The translations under genes and the position numbers were made by a program. From the NCBI RefSeq assembly GCF_040676675.1, contig NZ_JBFAPK010000002.1, forward strand, positions 124,001 to 188,000: a stretch of DNA of 64,000 nucleotides. The letters run 5' to 3'. This document shows, one piece after another, positions 18,193-25,757 of the stretch. The notes beneath the pieces were generated by a model that ran no database searches, had not been told where the DNA came from, and saw nothing but the letters and a program-made list of their open reading frames with translations. Position 1 is the stretch's first letter. Every line of letters starts with the position of its first letter. The DNA is from JBFAPK01 sp040676675 (lineage in GTDB: Bacteria; Actinomycetota; Actinomycetes; Mycobacteriales; Micromonosporaceae).

Positions 18193-18204
18193 TGAAACGC
18201 TTCA
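18193..18204. promoter_or_regulatory. LacI-type operator-like sequence before aguA
   Basis: Read on the minus strand, TGAAGCGTTTCA lies 22 bases upstream of the aguA GTG. It is a near-palindrome of the classic LacI/GalR type (TGAA-N4-TTCA) and follows a possible -10 TACGCT. It differs from the CCGAAA-type operators at 4963 and 5153, implying a different repressor, not found in this window. Confidence 0.45.
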
Positions 18205-18274
18205 GCACAGCGTAGACGCTGATCAACCGTCGCCCCAGCGGCCGGGCCGGACACTCTGCACCCTCGCGACAGAC

Positions 18275-18287
18275 GTCCATGTATGTG
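18275..18287. promoter_or_regulatory. Candidate IclR box at the aguA/udh promoter
   Basis: GTCCATGTATGTG is identical over 13 bases to the reverse complement of the palindrome at 20324-20343 upstream of kdgD. It lies in the 255-bp divergent region between aguA and udh. This makes it a candidate binding site for the IclR protein encoded at 19366-20229. Confidence 0.5.
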
Positions 18288-18426
18288 AATGCTTGATTCG
18301 ATCGCGAACATCACGCAGGATAGTGGACCACTGGCACCGCGTGGTACGCCGAACGGCCGATTGGCGCGCGGAAGCGGCCGTCCACCACGAGATCCGTCCC
18401 GTTCCGACCAGTGAGGAGCCCTTCGC

Positions 18427-19266
18427 ATGGTCACCCAACGTGTCCTGATCACCGGCGGCGCGGGCCAGGTGGCCACGCTGCTCCGCCCCCGCCTGGTCCG
18501 TCCCGGCCGGGTGCTGCGCCTGCTCGACGTCCGGCCGCCCGCCGAGCATCCCCCGACCGGCGGCACCGCCGCGCCGGCCGAGGAGATCGTCTCCGGGTCG
18601 GTGACCGACCTCGACGCGATGGTCGAGGCGTGCCGCGACGTGGACGCGATCGTCCACCTGGGCGGGCAGAGCCGGGAGGCCGGCGTCGAGGAGGTGCTAC
18701 GCCTCAACGCGTACGGCACGTACTGCGTGCTGGAGGCGGCCCGGCGCGCCGGCGTACGCCGGGTGGTGCTCGCCTCCTCCAACCACGCGGCCGGCTTCCA
18801 GGGCCGGGACCTGGCGCCCGACGGCGACCTGCCGGCGGCGGTACCGGCCCGCCCGGACACCCTGTACGGCTGGAGCAAGGTGGCGGTCGAGGCCGCCGGC
18901 CAGCTCTACGCCGACCGGTTCGGCCTGGACGTGATCTGCCTGCGCATCGGCCTCTGGTTCCCGACCCCGCCCGGACTGCGCGGCCTGGCCATGTGGCTCT
19001 CGCCCGACGACGGCGCGCGGCTCGTCGAGGCGTGCCTGGCGACCACCGGACGGGGGTTCCGGATGGTCTGGGGGATCAGCCGCAACACCCGCCGCTGGTG
19101 GTCGCTGGCCGAGGGCGAGGAGATCGGCTACTTCCCGCGCGACGACGCCGAGGAGTACGCGGCCCAGCTCGTCGCCGAGCACGGCGAGCCCGACTTCGTC
19201 GGCGATCCGGTGCTGAACCGGGTCGGCGGGCAGTGGTGCGACGTGCCGCTGGGCGAGTCGTACTGA
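18427..19266 (+). CDS. udh: NAD-dependent uronate dehydrogenase
   Basis: A 279-residue short-chain/extended NAD(P) enzyme. The Rossmann motif ITGGAGQVATLL is at the N-terminus and the catalytic YGWSK (Tyr147, Lys151) is of the YxxxK type. It has the sequence style of uronate dehydrogenases (HLGGQSREAG, ASSNHAAGFQ). It would oxidise glucuronate or galacturonate to the aldarolactone, feeding the glucarate dehydratase downstream. Start ATG 18427 has GAGGAG 8 bases upstream. Divergent from aguA and probably controlled with it by the IclR-type site. Confidence 0.85.
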   Translation: MVTQRVLITGGAGQVATLLRPRLVRPGRVLRLLDVRPPAEHPPTGGTAAPAEEIVSGSVTDLDAMVEACRDVDAIVHLGGQSREAGVEEVLRLNAYGTYCVLEAARRAGVRRVVLASSNHAAGFQGRDLAPDGDLPAAVPARPDTLYGWSKVAVEAAGQLYADRFGLDVICLRIGLWFPTPPGLRGLAMWLSPDDGARLVEACLATTGRGFRMVWGISRNTRRWWSLAEGEEIGYFPRDDAEEYAAQLVAEHGEPDFVGDPVLNRVGGQWCDVPLGESY

Positions 19267-19293
19267 CCGGCGGGCACGCCAGGCGTCCGCCAG

Positions 19294-19365
19294 CCGGCGC
19301 GCTCCCGGCCCGGCGCGCTCCCGGCCCGGCGCGCTCCCGGCCCGGCGCGCTCCCGGCCCGGCGCG
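19294..19365. repeat. 16-bp tandem repeat between convergent genes
   Basis: The unit CCGGCGCGCTCCCGGC occurs four times exactly (19294, 19310, 19326, 19342) plus eight bases of a fifth, ending at the stop codon of the iclR gene. Each unit begins CCGG and contains GCGCGC, so several overlapping hairpins are possible. It may act as a two-way terminator. Confidence 0.85.
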
Positions 19366-20229
19366 TTACCGGATGCCCTCGCGGCGCAGGGTGGCGGCGA
19401 GGCGGCGGGTGTGCGCGAGCATCGCGTTCGCCACCCGGTCCAGCTCCTCGCCCTCGGCCAGCCGCACCGGCATCGAGCAGGAGATGGCGTCGGTGGCCGG
19501 GATGCGGTAGTCGACCGCCACGGCCACGCAGGCGACGCCGGGGGTGCCCTGCTCCCGCTCGAAGGCCCAGCCCCGGTTGCGTACCGCCTCCAGCTCGGCG
19601 TGCAGGGCGGCGCGGTCGGTGATGGTCTCGGGCGTGTAGCGGGTCAGCTCGGCGGGCAGGATCTGGTCCACCTCGTCGTCGGTCAGCTCGGCGAGCAGCG
19701 CCTGGCCGAGCGCGGTCAGGTACGTCGGCAGCCGGCGACCCACCCGGGAAACGGTACGCACCGAGTCGCGCGCCTCGCGGCTGGCCAGGTAGATGATGTG
19801 CGCGTCGTCCCGGCGGGCGTAGTGGATGGTGTAGCCCGTCTCGGCGCGCAGGTCCTCCAGCGTCGCGTACGCGTGCTGCAGGGCCCGGTCGCGGTCCAGG
19901 TAGGCGGTGCCGGAGAGCAGCGCGTGCGGGCCGACCCCGAAGGCCGAGCCGCCCTCGTCGGACTCCACCCACTTGAGCGCCCGCAGCGTACGGATCAGGG
20001 CGTGCAGGCTGGAGCGCGGGTAGCCGATGCGTTCCTGCAGCTCGGAGAGGGTCAGCCGGGTCGGCGAGGCGGCGAGCACCTCCAGGATGCGGACCGTCCG
20101 CTCGGCCGACTTGACCAGGTCGGCCGGGCCGGTGTCGCCGGGGTTGGCCCGGGTCGACCGCGCCCTGGTGCGCGGGACGGCCGACTCGTCGGCCGGGTTC
20201 CCGACGGTACCGGCGGGGCGACGACCCAT
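19366..20229 (-). CDS. IclR-family transcriptional regulator
   Basis: A 287-residue IclR regulator. The winged helix at about residues 38-95 includes VRILEVLAASPTRLTLSELQ and the effector-binding domain carries VDYRIPATDAISCSMPVR. ATG 20229 has AGGGGAAG upstream. It lies between udh and kdgD, divergent from kdgD. Repeated box sequences at the udh, kdgD and importer promoters suggest it controls the uronate/glucarate regulon. IclR proteins of similar clusters respond to uronate breakdown products; the actual effector is unknown. Confidence 0.93.
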   Translation of the reverse strand: MGRRPAGTVGNPADESAVPRTRARSTRANPGDTGPADLVKSAERTVRILEVLAASPTRLTLSELQERIGYPRSSLHALIRTLRALKWVESDEGGSAFGVGPHALLSGTAYLDRDRALQHAYATLEDLRAETGYTIHYARRDDAHIIYLASREARDSVRTVSRVGRRLPTYLTALGQALLAELTDDEVDQILPAELTRYTPETITDRAALHAELEAVRNRGWAFEREQGTPGVACVAVAVDYRIPATDAISCSMPVRLAEGEELDRVANAMLAHTRRLAATLRREGIR

Positions 20230-20258
20230 GATTCTTCCCCTGATACATCGACGACAGT

Positions 20259-20274
20259 TGACGGTTGACCGTCA
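20259..20274. promoter_or_regulatory. Palindrome in the iclR/kdgD intergenic region
   Basis: TGACGGT-TG-ACCGTCA is a perfect 7-base inverted repeat 30 bases upstream of the iclR start. It is immediately followed by a second palindrome (20277-20290). Its sequence differs from the IclR boxes, so it could bind another regulator. Confidence 0.45.
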
Positions 20275-20276
20275 TC

Positions 20277-20290
20277 TTAGCGGACGCTAA
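20277..20290. promoter_or_regulatory. Second palindrome in the iclR/kdgD intergenic region
   Basis: TTAGCG-GA-CGCTAA is a perfect 6-base inverted repeat lying two bases after the 20259 palindrome. Together they form a compact regulatory patch in front of iclR. Confidence 0.4.
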
Positions 20291-20323
20291 CGTGTCGTTG
20301 CATCGATGCCAGATAGACAGAAG

Positions 20324-20343
20324 TTGTCCACATACATGGACAA
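20324..20343. promoter_or_regulatory. Candidate IclR operator upstream of kdgD
   Basis: TTGTCC-N8-GGACAA with the core ACATACAT, a 20-base inverted repeat 68 bases before the kdgD start. Thirteen bases recur exactly at 18275-18287 and a related sequence occurs at 27111-27130. It is the best candidate for the IclR regulator's binding site. Confidence 0.6.
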
Positions 20344-20411
20344 TGACCAGGATCCATCGTGGCGCCGGAACGCGGCCGAAGCCGAGCGGCGCTTCGGACG
20401 AGAGGACCTGC

Positions 20412-21344
20412 ATGCGTCCGAACGGCCTGTTGTCCTTTCCCCTGACCCCGTTCACCCCCGACGACCGGGTGGACCTCGCGGTCTTCGCCGCGCACCTGGA
20501 CCAGCAGTTGGCGGCGGGACCGGCGGCGCTCTTCGTCGCCTGCGGCACCGGCGAGTTCACCGCGCTGGACCTCGACGAGTACCGGGACGTGGTCGCCACG
20601 GCCGTCCGGGTCGCCGGCGGTCGCGTGCCGGTGGTGGCCGGCGCCGGCGGCGGGCCGCGACTCGCCCGCGCCTTCGCCGCCGCCGCGGCCGAGTGCGGCG
20701 CCGACGGGCTGCTGCTGCTCCCGCCGTACCTGGTCGCCTCGACCCCGGCCGGACTGGTCCGGCACATCCGGTACGTGGCGTCGGCCAGCGCCCTGCCGAT
20801 CACCGTCTACCAGCGGGCCAACGCCGTGCTCGACCCGGCCGCGGCGGTGGCGCTGCTGGACATCCCGAACGTCACCGCCGTCAAGGACGGCCGCGGTGAC
20901 GTGGTCGCCATGCTGCGGCTGGTGACCGCGGTACGCACCAGCGGACACCCCCGGGCCGCCGAGTTCGGCTTCCTCAACGGGCTCCCCACCGCCGAACTCT
21001 CCGTGCGGGCGTACCGGGCGATCGGGGTGGAGACCTACTCCTCGGCGGTGCTCTGCTTCGCGCCCGACATCGCGACCGCCTTCCACCGCGCGGTGACCAC
21101 GGAGGACACCCGTACGGCGGAGGCGCTGCTCGCCGGCTTCTACCTGCCGTTCGCCGCGCTGCGCGACCAGGTGCCCGGGTACGCGGTGGCGCTCGTGAAG
21201 GCCGGCGCCCGGCTCGGCGGGCTCGCCGTCGGTCCGGTCCGCCCGCCCCTGGTCGACCCGCCGCCCGAACACGTCGAGCGGCTCGCCGAGATCCTCGCCG
21301 AGGGCCGGGCCGTGCTGGCGGCGCGCGCCGGGCGGTCCCGGTGA
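20412..21344 (+). CDS. kdgD: 5-dehydro-4-deoxyglucarate dehydratase
   Basis: A 310-residue aldolase-fold (DHDPS/NAL superfamily) enzyme. It decarboxylates and dehydrates 5-dehydro-4-deoxyglucarate to alpha-ketoglutarate semialdehyde. Seen: NGLLSFPLTPF at the N-terminus, the catalytic tyrosine ITVYQRAN (Tyr133), the Schiff-base lysine in TAVKDGRGD (Lys158) and the substrate-loop CGTGEF in place of the DHDPS GTTGE. The frame is open from 20265, but ATG 20412 with GAGAGGA upstream matches family starts. Its stop overlaps the gudD start (GTGA). Confidence 0.92.
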   Translation: MRPNGLLSFPLTPFTPDDRVDLAVFAAHLDQQLAAGPAALFVACGTGEFTALDLDEYRDVVATAVRVAGGRVPVVAGAGGGPRLARAFAAAAAECGADGLLLLPPYLVASTPAGLVRHIRYVASASALPITVYQRANAVLDPAAAVALLDIPNVTAVKDGRGDVVAMLRLVTAVRTSGHPRAAEFGFLNGLPTAELSVRAYRAIGVETYSSAVLCFAPDIATAFHRAVTTEDTRTAEALLAGFYLPFAALRDQVPGYAVALVKAGARLGGLAVGPVRPPLVDPPPEHVERLAEILAEGRAVLAARAGRSR

Positions 21345-22654
21345 GCGGGGAACCCGCGGCCGGCGAACCGGTCAGCGGCGGACCGGTGAGCGGCCGGCTG
21401 GAGATCACCGAGGTGGTGGTCACGCCGGTCGCCTTCCCGGACCCGCCCCTGCTCAACGCCGTCGGCGTGCACCAGCCGTGGGCGCTGCGGGCCGTCGTGG
21501 AGGTACGCACCGGCGACGGGCCGATCGGCCTCGGCGAGACGTACGGCGACGACGACCACCTCGACCTGCTGCGCCGGGCCGCCGCCGCGCTGCCCGGGAC
21601 GGACGTCTTCGACCTGGCGGCGGCGTACCGGCGGGTGGCCCGGGCGGTCGGCGCGGTGGACGCACCGGACGCGCACGGGCTGACCGGCCCCTCCAGCCCG
21701 GCCAAGACGCTGCTGCGGGTCTGGTCCCCGTTCGAGGTGGCCGCCCTCGACGCGCAGGGGCAGGCGATCGGCCGTCCGGTGCACGCGCTGCTCGGCGGGG
21801 CGCACCGCGACCGGATCCCCTACTCGGCGTACCTGTTCTACAAGTGGGCCGGCCATCCCGGGGCCGAACCGGACGAGTGGGGCGAGGCGCTGGACCCGGC
21901 GGGCATCGTCGCGCAGGCCCGACGCCTGGTCGACCGGTACGGCTTCGGGTCGGTCAAGCTGAAGGGCGGGGTCTTCCCGCCCGAGGAGGAGATCGCGGCG
22001 ATCGAGGCGCTGCGGGACGCCTTCCCGGGGCACCCGCTGCGGCTGGACCCGAACGGCGCGTGGAGCGTGGCGACCTCGCTGCGGGTGGCGGAGCGGACCG
22101 AGGGGCTGCTGGAGTACCTGGAGGACCCGACCGAGGGCATCGCGGGGATGGCCCGGGTGGCGGCCGGTACGCCCACCCCGTTGGCCACCAACATGTGCGT
22201 GATCGGGTTCGACGACATCCCCGAGGCGTTCGCCCGGCGGGCGGTCGGCGTCGTGCTCGCCGACCACCACTACTGGGGCGGGCTGCGGCGCTCGGCCGAG
22301 TTGGCGGCCATCTGCCGGACCTGGGGCGTCGGCGTCTCGATGCACTCGAACAGCCATCTCGGCATCAGTCTCGCCGCGATGACCCACCTGGCCGCCGCCA
22401 CCCCGAACCTGGCGTACGCGGCGGACACCCACACCCCGTGGCAGTCCGGAGTGGACGTGGTCGAGCGACCGCTGGAGATCAGCGACGGGGCGGTGACCGT
22501 ACCGGCGCTGCCCGGACTGGGCGTGCGGCTGGACCGGGACGCGCTGGCCCGGATGCACGAGGACTACCTGCGCTGCGGCCTGCGCCGCCGCGACGACACC
22601 GGCTACCTGCGCCGGTTCGAGCCGGACTACGAGCGCCGGCGGCCCCGGTGGTGA
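21341..22654 (+). CDS. gudD: Glucarate dehydratase (enolase superfamily)
   Basis: A 437-residue enolase-superfamily enzyme of the glucarate dehydratase group, converting D-glucarate to 5-dehydro-4-deoxyglucarate. Visible: N-terminal capping segment HQPWALRAVVEVRTGDG, the KxK base in VKLKGGVF, metal ligands in LRLDPNGAW, EDPTEG and ATNMCV, and the histidine of HSNSHLG from the His-Asp dyad. The first 15 residues (SGEPAAGEPVSGGPVSG) are low-complexity. It is translationally coupled to kdgD before it and to the uncharacterised gene after it. Confidence 0.9.
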   Translation: MSGEPAAGEPVSGGPVSGRLEITEVVVTPVAFPDPPLLNAVGVHQPWALRAVVEVRTGDGPIGLGETYGDDDHLDLLRRAAAALPGTDVFDLAAAYRRVARAVGAVDAPDAHGLTGPSSPAKTLLRVWSPFEVAALDAQGQAIGRPVHALLGGAHRDRIPYSAYLFYKWAGHPGAEPDEWGEALDPAGIVAQARRLVDRYGFGSVKLKGGVFPPEEEIAAIEALRDAFPGHPLRLDPNGAWSVATSLRVAERTEGLLEYLEDPTEGIAGMARVAAGTPTPLATNMCVIGFDDIPEAFARRAVGVVLADHHYWGGLRRSAELAAICRTWGVGVSMHSNSHLGISLAAMTHLAAATPNLAYAADTHTPWQSGVDVVERPLEISDGAVTVPALPGLGVRLDRDALARMHEDYLRCGLRRRDDTGYLRRFEPDYERRRPRW

Positions 22655-23871
22655 CGGGCGCCGGCGGCCCGGCGAACGGCGAGGCGGCGCCCGCGCCAGC
22701 GGGCGGGGTACCGGGCAGGGTGCCAGGCGTCAGCGGGCACGCGTACCCGTGGGACGTGCTCGGCGACCCGGCGTTCCCGGGGCGGGTGCGGGACCTCGGC
22801 GTGGACGGCGTGACGCTGGCGGCGGCGTACCACTCGACCCGGGCGGCGACCCCGCTGCACCCGGCCCACCAGACGGTCGACGCCAGCCACGCCGCGCTCT
22901 ACCGCCCGGTGCGCCCCGAGGTCTGGGACGGGCGCCGGCTGCGCCCGCTCGCGCCGGCCTGGCTGGCCGACCCGGACCCGTTCGGCGCCGCCGCGACGAC
23001 GCTGGACGCCGCCGGGCTGCCGGTCACCGCCTGGATCGTGCTGACGCACAGCACCCGCCTCGGCACTGCGTACCCGGACGTGGCGGTCACCAACTGCTTC
23101 GGCGAGCGCTATCCGTACGCCCTCTGCCCGGCCTGGGCCGAGGTCCGCGACTACGCCACCACGCTGACCGCCGAGGCGCTGCGGGACGTACCGGTGGCCG
23201 GGGTCTCGCTGGAGGCGTGCGGCCAGTTGGGGCTCGCCCACCTCGGCCACCACGAGAAGACCGAGGGCGCGTGGGACGCGGACGCCGCCCGGGTGCTCTC
23301 GATCTGCTGCTGCCCCGCCTGCCGGGACGGGTGGCGGGCGCGGGGACTGGCACCGGCCGGGGTGCTGGCCGCGCTGCGGGCGGCGGTACGCGCCGACGCG
23401 GGGCGCGAACCGGCGTCCGCCTCCGGTGCGGCGGGGCTCGATCCCGCGCTCGGCGCGGCGCTGCTCGCCACCCGCCGGGAGGCCACCGACGCGCTGCGCG
23501 CCCAGGTGCTGGCGGCGGTACGCGAGCACGCGCCCGGCGTGCCGGTGACCCTGCACGCCCAGCCCGACCCGTGGGCGACCGGCCCCTCCCCCGGGCTCAC
23601 GCCGGGCGCGGTGCGGCAGGTCGACGCGCTGCTCGTGCCGGCCTGGCCGACCACCCCGGCCAGCGTCGACGCGGTCGCCCGCGCGGCGCGTACCGGCGCG
23701 GTCGTGGACGCGTACGTCACGGTGCTGCCGCCGGCCGAGCCGGCGGCGGTGGTTGGGCACGCCCGGCGGTTGGTGGCCGCCGGGGCGCGCCGGCTCAGCC
23801 TCTACCACCTGGGGCTGGCCGGACGGCGGCGGCAGGCGCTCCTCGCCGACGTGGTGGCCGCGCTGCGCTGA
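22651..23871 (+). CDS. Uncharacterised barrel-like protein of the glucarate operon
   Basis: A 406-residue alanine-rich protein from GTG 22651 (GTGA overlap with gudD). I do not know its function. After a disordered first 25 residues come GHAYPWDVLGDPAF, repeated beta/alpha-like stretches and a cysteine cluster SICCCPACRDGW near residue 215. LCPAWAEVRDYATTLTAEAL and SLEACGQLGLAHLGHHEKT precede that cluster, an order that recalls glycoside-hydrolase-like TIM barrels with a metal-binding loop. No signal peptide. Tight coupling to kdgD-gudD argues for a role in uronate/aldarate use, perhaps lactone or methyl-uronate processing; that is inference. Confidence 0.65.
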   Translation: MTGAGGPANGEAAPAPAGGVPGRVPGVSGHAYPWDVLGDPAFPGRVRDLGVDGVTLAAAYHSTRAATPLHPAHQTVDASHAALYRPVRPEVWDGRRLRPLAPAWLADPDPFGAAATTLDAAGLPVTAWIVLTHSTRLGTAYPDVAVTNCFGERYPYALCPAWAEVRDYATTLTAEALRDVPVAGVSLEACGQLGLAHLGHHEKTEGAWDADAARVLSICCCPACRDGWRARGLAPAGVLAALRAAVRADAGREPASASGAAGLDPALGAALLATRREATDALRAQVLAAVREHAPGVPVTLHAQPDPWATGPSPGLTPGAVRQVDALLVPAWPTTPASVDAVARAARTGAVVDAYVTVLPPAEPAAVVGHARRLVAAGARRLSLYHLGLAGRRRQALLADVVAALR

Positions 23872-23898
23872 CCGGCCCGCCCGCCTGCCGCGCTGCCG

Positions 23899-24771
23899 TC
23901 AGCCCTTGATGGCGCCGCTGGTGAGTCCCTTCATGAACTGTCGCTGGAAGGCCAGGAACGCCAGCACCGACGGGAGCAGGGCGAGCAGCGCCGCCGCGAG
24001 CAGGACGCCGAGTCCGACCTCCTCGTCCGAGCGCAGCGTCCGCAGCGCGATGGGCAGGGTGTACTGCGACGGCTCGGTGGCCACGATGAGCGGGAGCAGG
24101 TACTGGTCCCAGATCATCGTGAAGCCGAAGACGCCGATGACACCGAGCGCCGGCCGGCACAGCGGCAGGATGACCGAGAAGAAGGTGCGCAGCTCTCCCG
24201 CGCCGTCGATCCGGGCCGCCTCCTCCAGCTCGACCGGCACCTCCCGCATGAACTCCGTCATCACCAGGATGGAGAAGCCCCAGGCCGCGACCGGCAGGAT
24301 CATCCCGGCGTACGAGCCGATGAGGTTGAGGTGCAGCGGCGGCACGTCGGCCAGGACCACCGAGAGCGGGATCGCCAGCACCTCCTCGGGCAGGATCATG
24401 GTGGCCAGGATCAGCAGCATGACCACGGCGGCGCCGCGCATCCGCTTGCGGGCCAGCGCGTACGCGGCGAAGACGCTCACCAGCACCTGGAGCAGCAGCC
24501 CGAAGCCCACCACCACGAACGAGTTGAGCAGGTAGGTGTAGACGTCCCGGTGGCCGGCCGCCACGAAGTTCTCCAGCGTGAAGCCCCCGTCGGGGACCAG
24601 GGAGAACCGCGACGGGTCGACCACCCGGCTGAACGCCCCGACCAGCAGGGCGAGCAGCGGACCGGCGAAGACCAGCACGATCGCGCCGTACAGGACGATC
24701 CGGCCGAGCGTGGCGACCCAGCCACGGCGGTGGTCCAGCCCGAGCACGGTGTCGTAGCTCTCGCTTCTCAT
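23899..24771 (-). CDS. CUT1 sugar ABC transporter permease, MalG-like
   Basis: A 290-residue permease with six hydrophobic segments and the EAA loop (ELEEAARIDGAGELRTFFSV). It ends MKGLTSGAIKG, as in MalG-type permeases. The frame is open further upstream, but ATG 24771 overlaps the stop of the preceding permease gene (ATGA). Last gene of a leftward three-gene importer operon convergent with the glucarate genes. No ATPase gene accompanies it. Confidence 0.92.
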   Translation of the reverse strand: MRSESYDTVLGLDHRRGWVATLGRIVLYGAIVLVFAGPLLALLVGAFSRVVDPSRFSLVPDGGFTLENFVAAGHRDVYTYLLNSFVVVGFGLLLQVLVSVFAAYALARKRMRGAAVVMLLILATMILPEEVLAIPLSVVLADVPPLHLNLIGSYAGMILPVAAWGFSILVMTEFMREVPVELEEAARIDGAGELRTFFSVILPLCRPALGVIGVFGFTMIWDQYLLPLIVATEPSQYTLPIALRTLRSDEEVGLGVLLAAALLALLPSVLAFLAFQRQFMKGLTSGAIKG

Positions 24772-25736
24772 CCGAGGCTCTCCCTGCGGCGCAGCAGCCG
24801 GACGCAGACCGTCAGGACGGCGGTGGCGGCGAACAGCACGATCGAGCCGGCGGCGGCGATGCCGAGTTCGCCGCGCTGGAGCCCGAGCTTGTAGATCAAC
24901 GTCATCAGCACCTCGGTCGAGCCGTTGGGCGCCCCGTTGGTGAGCAGGAAGACCTCGGTGAAGACGCGCAGCCCCCGGATCGCCGCGAGGGTGAAGAGGA
25001 TGCCGAAGACCGGGCCGAGCGCGGGCATGGTGACGTGGCGGAACCGCCGCCAGGTGGCGGCGCCGTCCACGGCGGCGGCCTCGTAGAGCGTACGGTCGAC
25101 GCCGGCCAGCCCGGCCAGGATGATCATCATGTCGTACGGCGCGCCGCGCCAGACCCCCACCGCCAGGATCGAGGCGAGGGAGGAGTGCTCGTCGGCCAGG
25201 TACGGCTGCGGCGCGACGCCGAGCCAGCCGATGATCGTGTTGAGCGGGCCGTCCGCCGCCGGGTAGTACATGATCCGCCAGACCTCGGCGACCACCGCCA
25301 TGGTCGTCACCACCGGCAGGAACGCGGCGGTACGCACCAGCCAGAGGTGGCGCGCCTGTCCCTCGACGAGCAGGGCCAGCACCAGCCCGAGCAGGATCGA
25401 GCCGGCGGTGGTGCCGACCGCGAGGAGCACGGTGTGCCACATGGCGTCGACGAAGGACCGGTCGGTGACGATGGTCCGGTAGTTCTCGCCGCCGACGTAG
25501 CGGTCCCCGAGGAAGGTGCGTACCTCGTAGAAGCTCATCTTCAGGCCCTGGGCCATCGGGATGAACTTGAAGTAGAGGAAGAGGATCAGCGCCGGGGCGA
25601 GGAACAGCCACGGCACCACCCCGCCGCGCCGCCGGCTCCGGCGCGCCGCGCGGTCACCGGCCGGCGGCGCGCCCGGCCCCGGCGGCCGGGGCGGGGCGGC
25701 ACCCGGGTCCGCGCCCGCCCGGCTGGTCTGCACCAT
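24768..25736 (-). CDS. CUT1 sugar ABC transporter permease, MalF-like
   Basis: A 322-residue permease with a long Pro/Arg-rich cytoplasmic N-terminus, then PWLFLAPALILFLYFKFIPM and five more hydrophobic segments. The EAA loop is YEAAAVDGAATWRRFRHVTM. ATG 25736 is favoured over the GTG at 25739 because GGGAAGGGA sits five bases before it. Partner of the MalG-like permease and of the lipoprotein encoded just upstream. Confidence 0.9.
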   Translation of the reverse strand: MVQTSRAGADPGAAPPRPPGPGAPPAGDRAARRSRRRGGVVPWLFLAPALILFLYFKFIPMAQGLKMSFYEVRTFLGDRYVGGENYRTIVTDRSFVDAMWHTVLLAVGTTAGSILLGLVLALLVEGQARHLWLVRTAAFLPVVTTMAVVAEVWRIMYYPAADGPLNTIIGWLGVAPQPYLADEHSSLASILAVGVWRGAPYDMMIILAGLAGVDRTLYEAAAVDGAATWRRFRHVTMPALGPVFGILFTLAAIRGLRVFTEVFLLTNGAPNGSTEVLMTLIYKLGLQRGELGIAAAGSIVLFAATAVLTVCVRLLRRRESLG

Positions 25737-25757
25737 CACGGTCCCTTCCCGGGCGTG

